A stretch of 5,912 bases of DNA. Origin: an uncultured Eggerthellaceae bacterium. Lineage in GTDB: Bacteria; Actinomycetota; Coriobacteriia; Coriobacteriales; Eggerthellaceae. The notes below the pieces were generated by a model, which saw nothing but the letters and a program-made list of their open reading frames with translations, had not been told where the DNA came from and made no database searches. The translations under genes were made by a program, and so were the position numbers. Position 1 is the stretch's first letter, and every line of letters begins with the position of its first letter. This document shows positions 4,943 to 5,912 of the stretch, in pieces. The DNA lies in assembly GCA_946631805.1 (NCBI GenBank), contig CAMPAJ010000113.1:1-5912 (forward strand), written 5' to 3'.

Positions 4943-5912
4943 ATGGGGATATTCTCTAGATTCGAAGGCAAGATGGAAGACACCGTCGAAGGTGCGGCCT
5001 CAAAGATGTCGAAGGCGCCCATTTCGCCTGTCCAAATAGCTAAAAAAGCCGAAAAGCAAATGCGGCGCGAGACCATGGTCGGTGCTGGCAAGGAGTACGC
5101 GCCCACACTGTACACCGTGCTCGTCAACCCCGACGACGACGCGCGCATGGCGGGCTACTACCCCACGCTCGCAGGCGAAACCGAAACCTACCTCCAGGCC
5201 AAGGCATCCCAGCAAGGCCTCGTCATGGACGGGCATCCGCTCGTACGCTTTATCGTCGACGATTCGCTGAAACACGGCAAATTCGACATCATCGCCGAGA
5301 CCGTGGCAGCTCCCATCATCAAGCAGCTGCGTGCCGAGGAAATGGAGCGCTACGGCATAGCTCAGCGTCCTCAGCAACAGGCGGCTCAAGCGCCCGCCAA
5401 CCGCGGCTACGGGTACGAAGACGACGGCTACGGGTACGGCAACAACGACGATTACGGCTACGGCAGCGCCGATGGGTACGGTTACGACAATGCCGACGAC
5501 TACGGCGAGAACGGCTACGACGCGTACTATCAGCAGGACCCCGAAGCCGCTTACGAGGAAGCCCCTCGTCGCAAGCCGCCACTGCCCTACGTCCCCGAAG
5601 AGGAAATCGACCGCAGCATCGACTACGGCGAATACACCTTCAACAGCGAGGATTTTGAGGATTACCGGGCCAAAGTCGACGAAGACGATGCCGAAGCCGC
5701 AGCTGCGGCCAAAGAAGCTGCCGAGAAGGCTGCTCGCGAAGCCGCGGAGCGCGCGGCCGCCGAAGAGGCCGCTAAGAACGCGAAGCACTCCTTTCTCTTC
5801 GTACCCAACGGCGCTCAGGACAAGGCCTTCATTCAGGACGTGAAGGGCAACGGCACCTTTGCTCTTCCCGTTTGCACCTTCGCGCGAGACGGCTACGAGT
5901 TTGCGGGCTGGA
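4943..5912 (+). CDS. FhaA-like DUF3662 protein entering a Listeria-Bacteroides (InlB-type) repeat, C-terminus missing
   Basis: The first 323 codons of a gene running off the right end. AAGGAG lies 5 bases before the ATG. Residues 1-120 follow the DUF3662 (FhaA N-terminal) pattern: MGIFSRFEGKMEDTVEGA, then SPVQIAKKAEKQM (28-40), APTLYTVLVNPDD (53-65), the pattern V-R-F-x-V-D-D at 101-107, and GKFDIIAE. FhaA in mycobacteria is a cytoplasmic Ser/Thr-kinase substrate tied to cell-wall control. A Tyr/Gly/Asp-rich linker (155-197) and an Ala/Glu/Lys helix (about 249-281) follow. The typical C-terminal FHA domain is not seen. Instead FVPNG...GNGTFALPVCTFARDGYEFAGW (286-323) resembles a Listeria-Bacteroides repeat, with the P..F.R.GY.F.GW pattern. 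There is no signal peptide, so a cytoplasmic location is expected. An FHA domain could still follow past the window. Confidence 0.85.
   Translation, partial: MGIFSRFEGKMEDTVEGAASKMSKAPISPVQIAKKAEKQMRRETMVGAGKEYAPTLYTVLVNPDDDARMAGYYPTLAGETETYLQAKASQQGLVMDGHPLVRFIVDDSLKHGKFDIIAETVAAPIIKQLRAEEMERYGIAQRPQQQAAQAPANRGYGYEDDGYGYGNNDDYGYGSADGYGYDNADDYGENGYDAYYQQDPEAAYEEAPRRKPPLPYVPEEEIDRSIDYGEYTFNSEDFEDYRAKVDEDDAEAAAAAKEAAEKAAREAAERAAAEEAAKNAKHSFLFVPNGAQDKAFIQDVKGNGTFALPVCTFARDGYEFAGW
5402..5533 (+). repeat. Tyr-Gly-Asp low-complexity repeat inside the FhaA-like gene
   Basis: This stretch codes for about residues 154-197, with 12 tyrosines, mostly in GYGY, DDYGYG and DGYGY units. At DNA level GGCTACGGGTACG occurs twice exactly (5405-5417 and 5426-5438, a 21-base period), with looser copies after it. 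Such tracts usually form disordered linkers and change length easily by slippage. Confidence 0.75.

Noticed and set aside
5000..5788. A 262-aa minus-strand frame rich in Val/Ala, looking membrane-like
   Set aside because: It is the complement of the Tyr/Asp- and Ala/Glu-rich FhaA-like coding region. Its hydrophobicity comes from reading those codons in reverse.

Overview
The window looks like a chromosomal segment from a high-GC actinobacterium, most likely a gut Coriobacteriia/Eggerthellaceae relative. This is an inference from three things: GC-rich codon use, an FhaA-type (DUF3662) gene, which is typical of Actinobacteria, and lipoprotein and repeat-domain styles I associate with gut Coriobacteriia. 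No phage, transposon, CRISPR or plasmid gene is visible. Every coding region is an intact housekeeping-type gene, except two that run off the window ends.

Left part (1-1240): a leftward CNNM/CorC-family membrane protein gene, of which only the first 119 codons are present, diverges from a rightward mscL. The encoded MscL channel carries a cytoplasmic C-terminal zinc ribbon. mscL ends at a strong stem-loop terminator and faces the minus-strand block.

Middle (1245-3166): three minus-strand genes lie in the order rlmH (23S rRNA pseudouridine methyltransferase), exonuclease III (xth/exoA type) and a small ACT-domain protein of the UPF0237 type. They are separated by about 200-base gaps. The rlmH-exonuclease gap holds a candidate promoter and a leader with two mutually exclusive stem-loops.

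Right part (3167-5912): a rightward lipoprotein with a VanY-type M15 D,D-carboxypeptidase domain, plus an unassigned C-terminal domain, converges on a minus-strand tRNA-Thr(CGT). The two share a 12-bp hairpin. The tRNA diverges from a rightward gene that starts like FhaA (DUF3662) but continues through a Tyr/Gly/Asp-rich linker and an Ala/Glu helix. Where the window ends it is entering what looks like a Listeria-Bacteroides (InlB-type) repeat, and no FHA domain has appeared. In Actinobacteria fhaA usually opens the fhaA/fhaB/pstP/rodA/pbpA/pknB cell-wall and signalling cluster, so that cluster may lie just to the right.

The genes do not form one pathway. Shared themes are envelope stress and cell wall (MscL, VanY-like lipoprotein, FhaA-like protein) and RNA/DNA upkeep (RlmH, exonuclease III, tRNA). 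The most unusual item is the domain architecture of the last gene.
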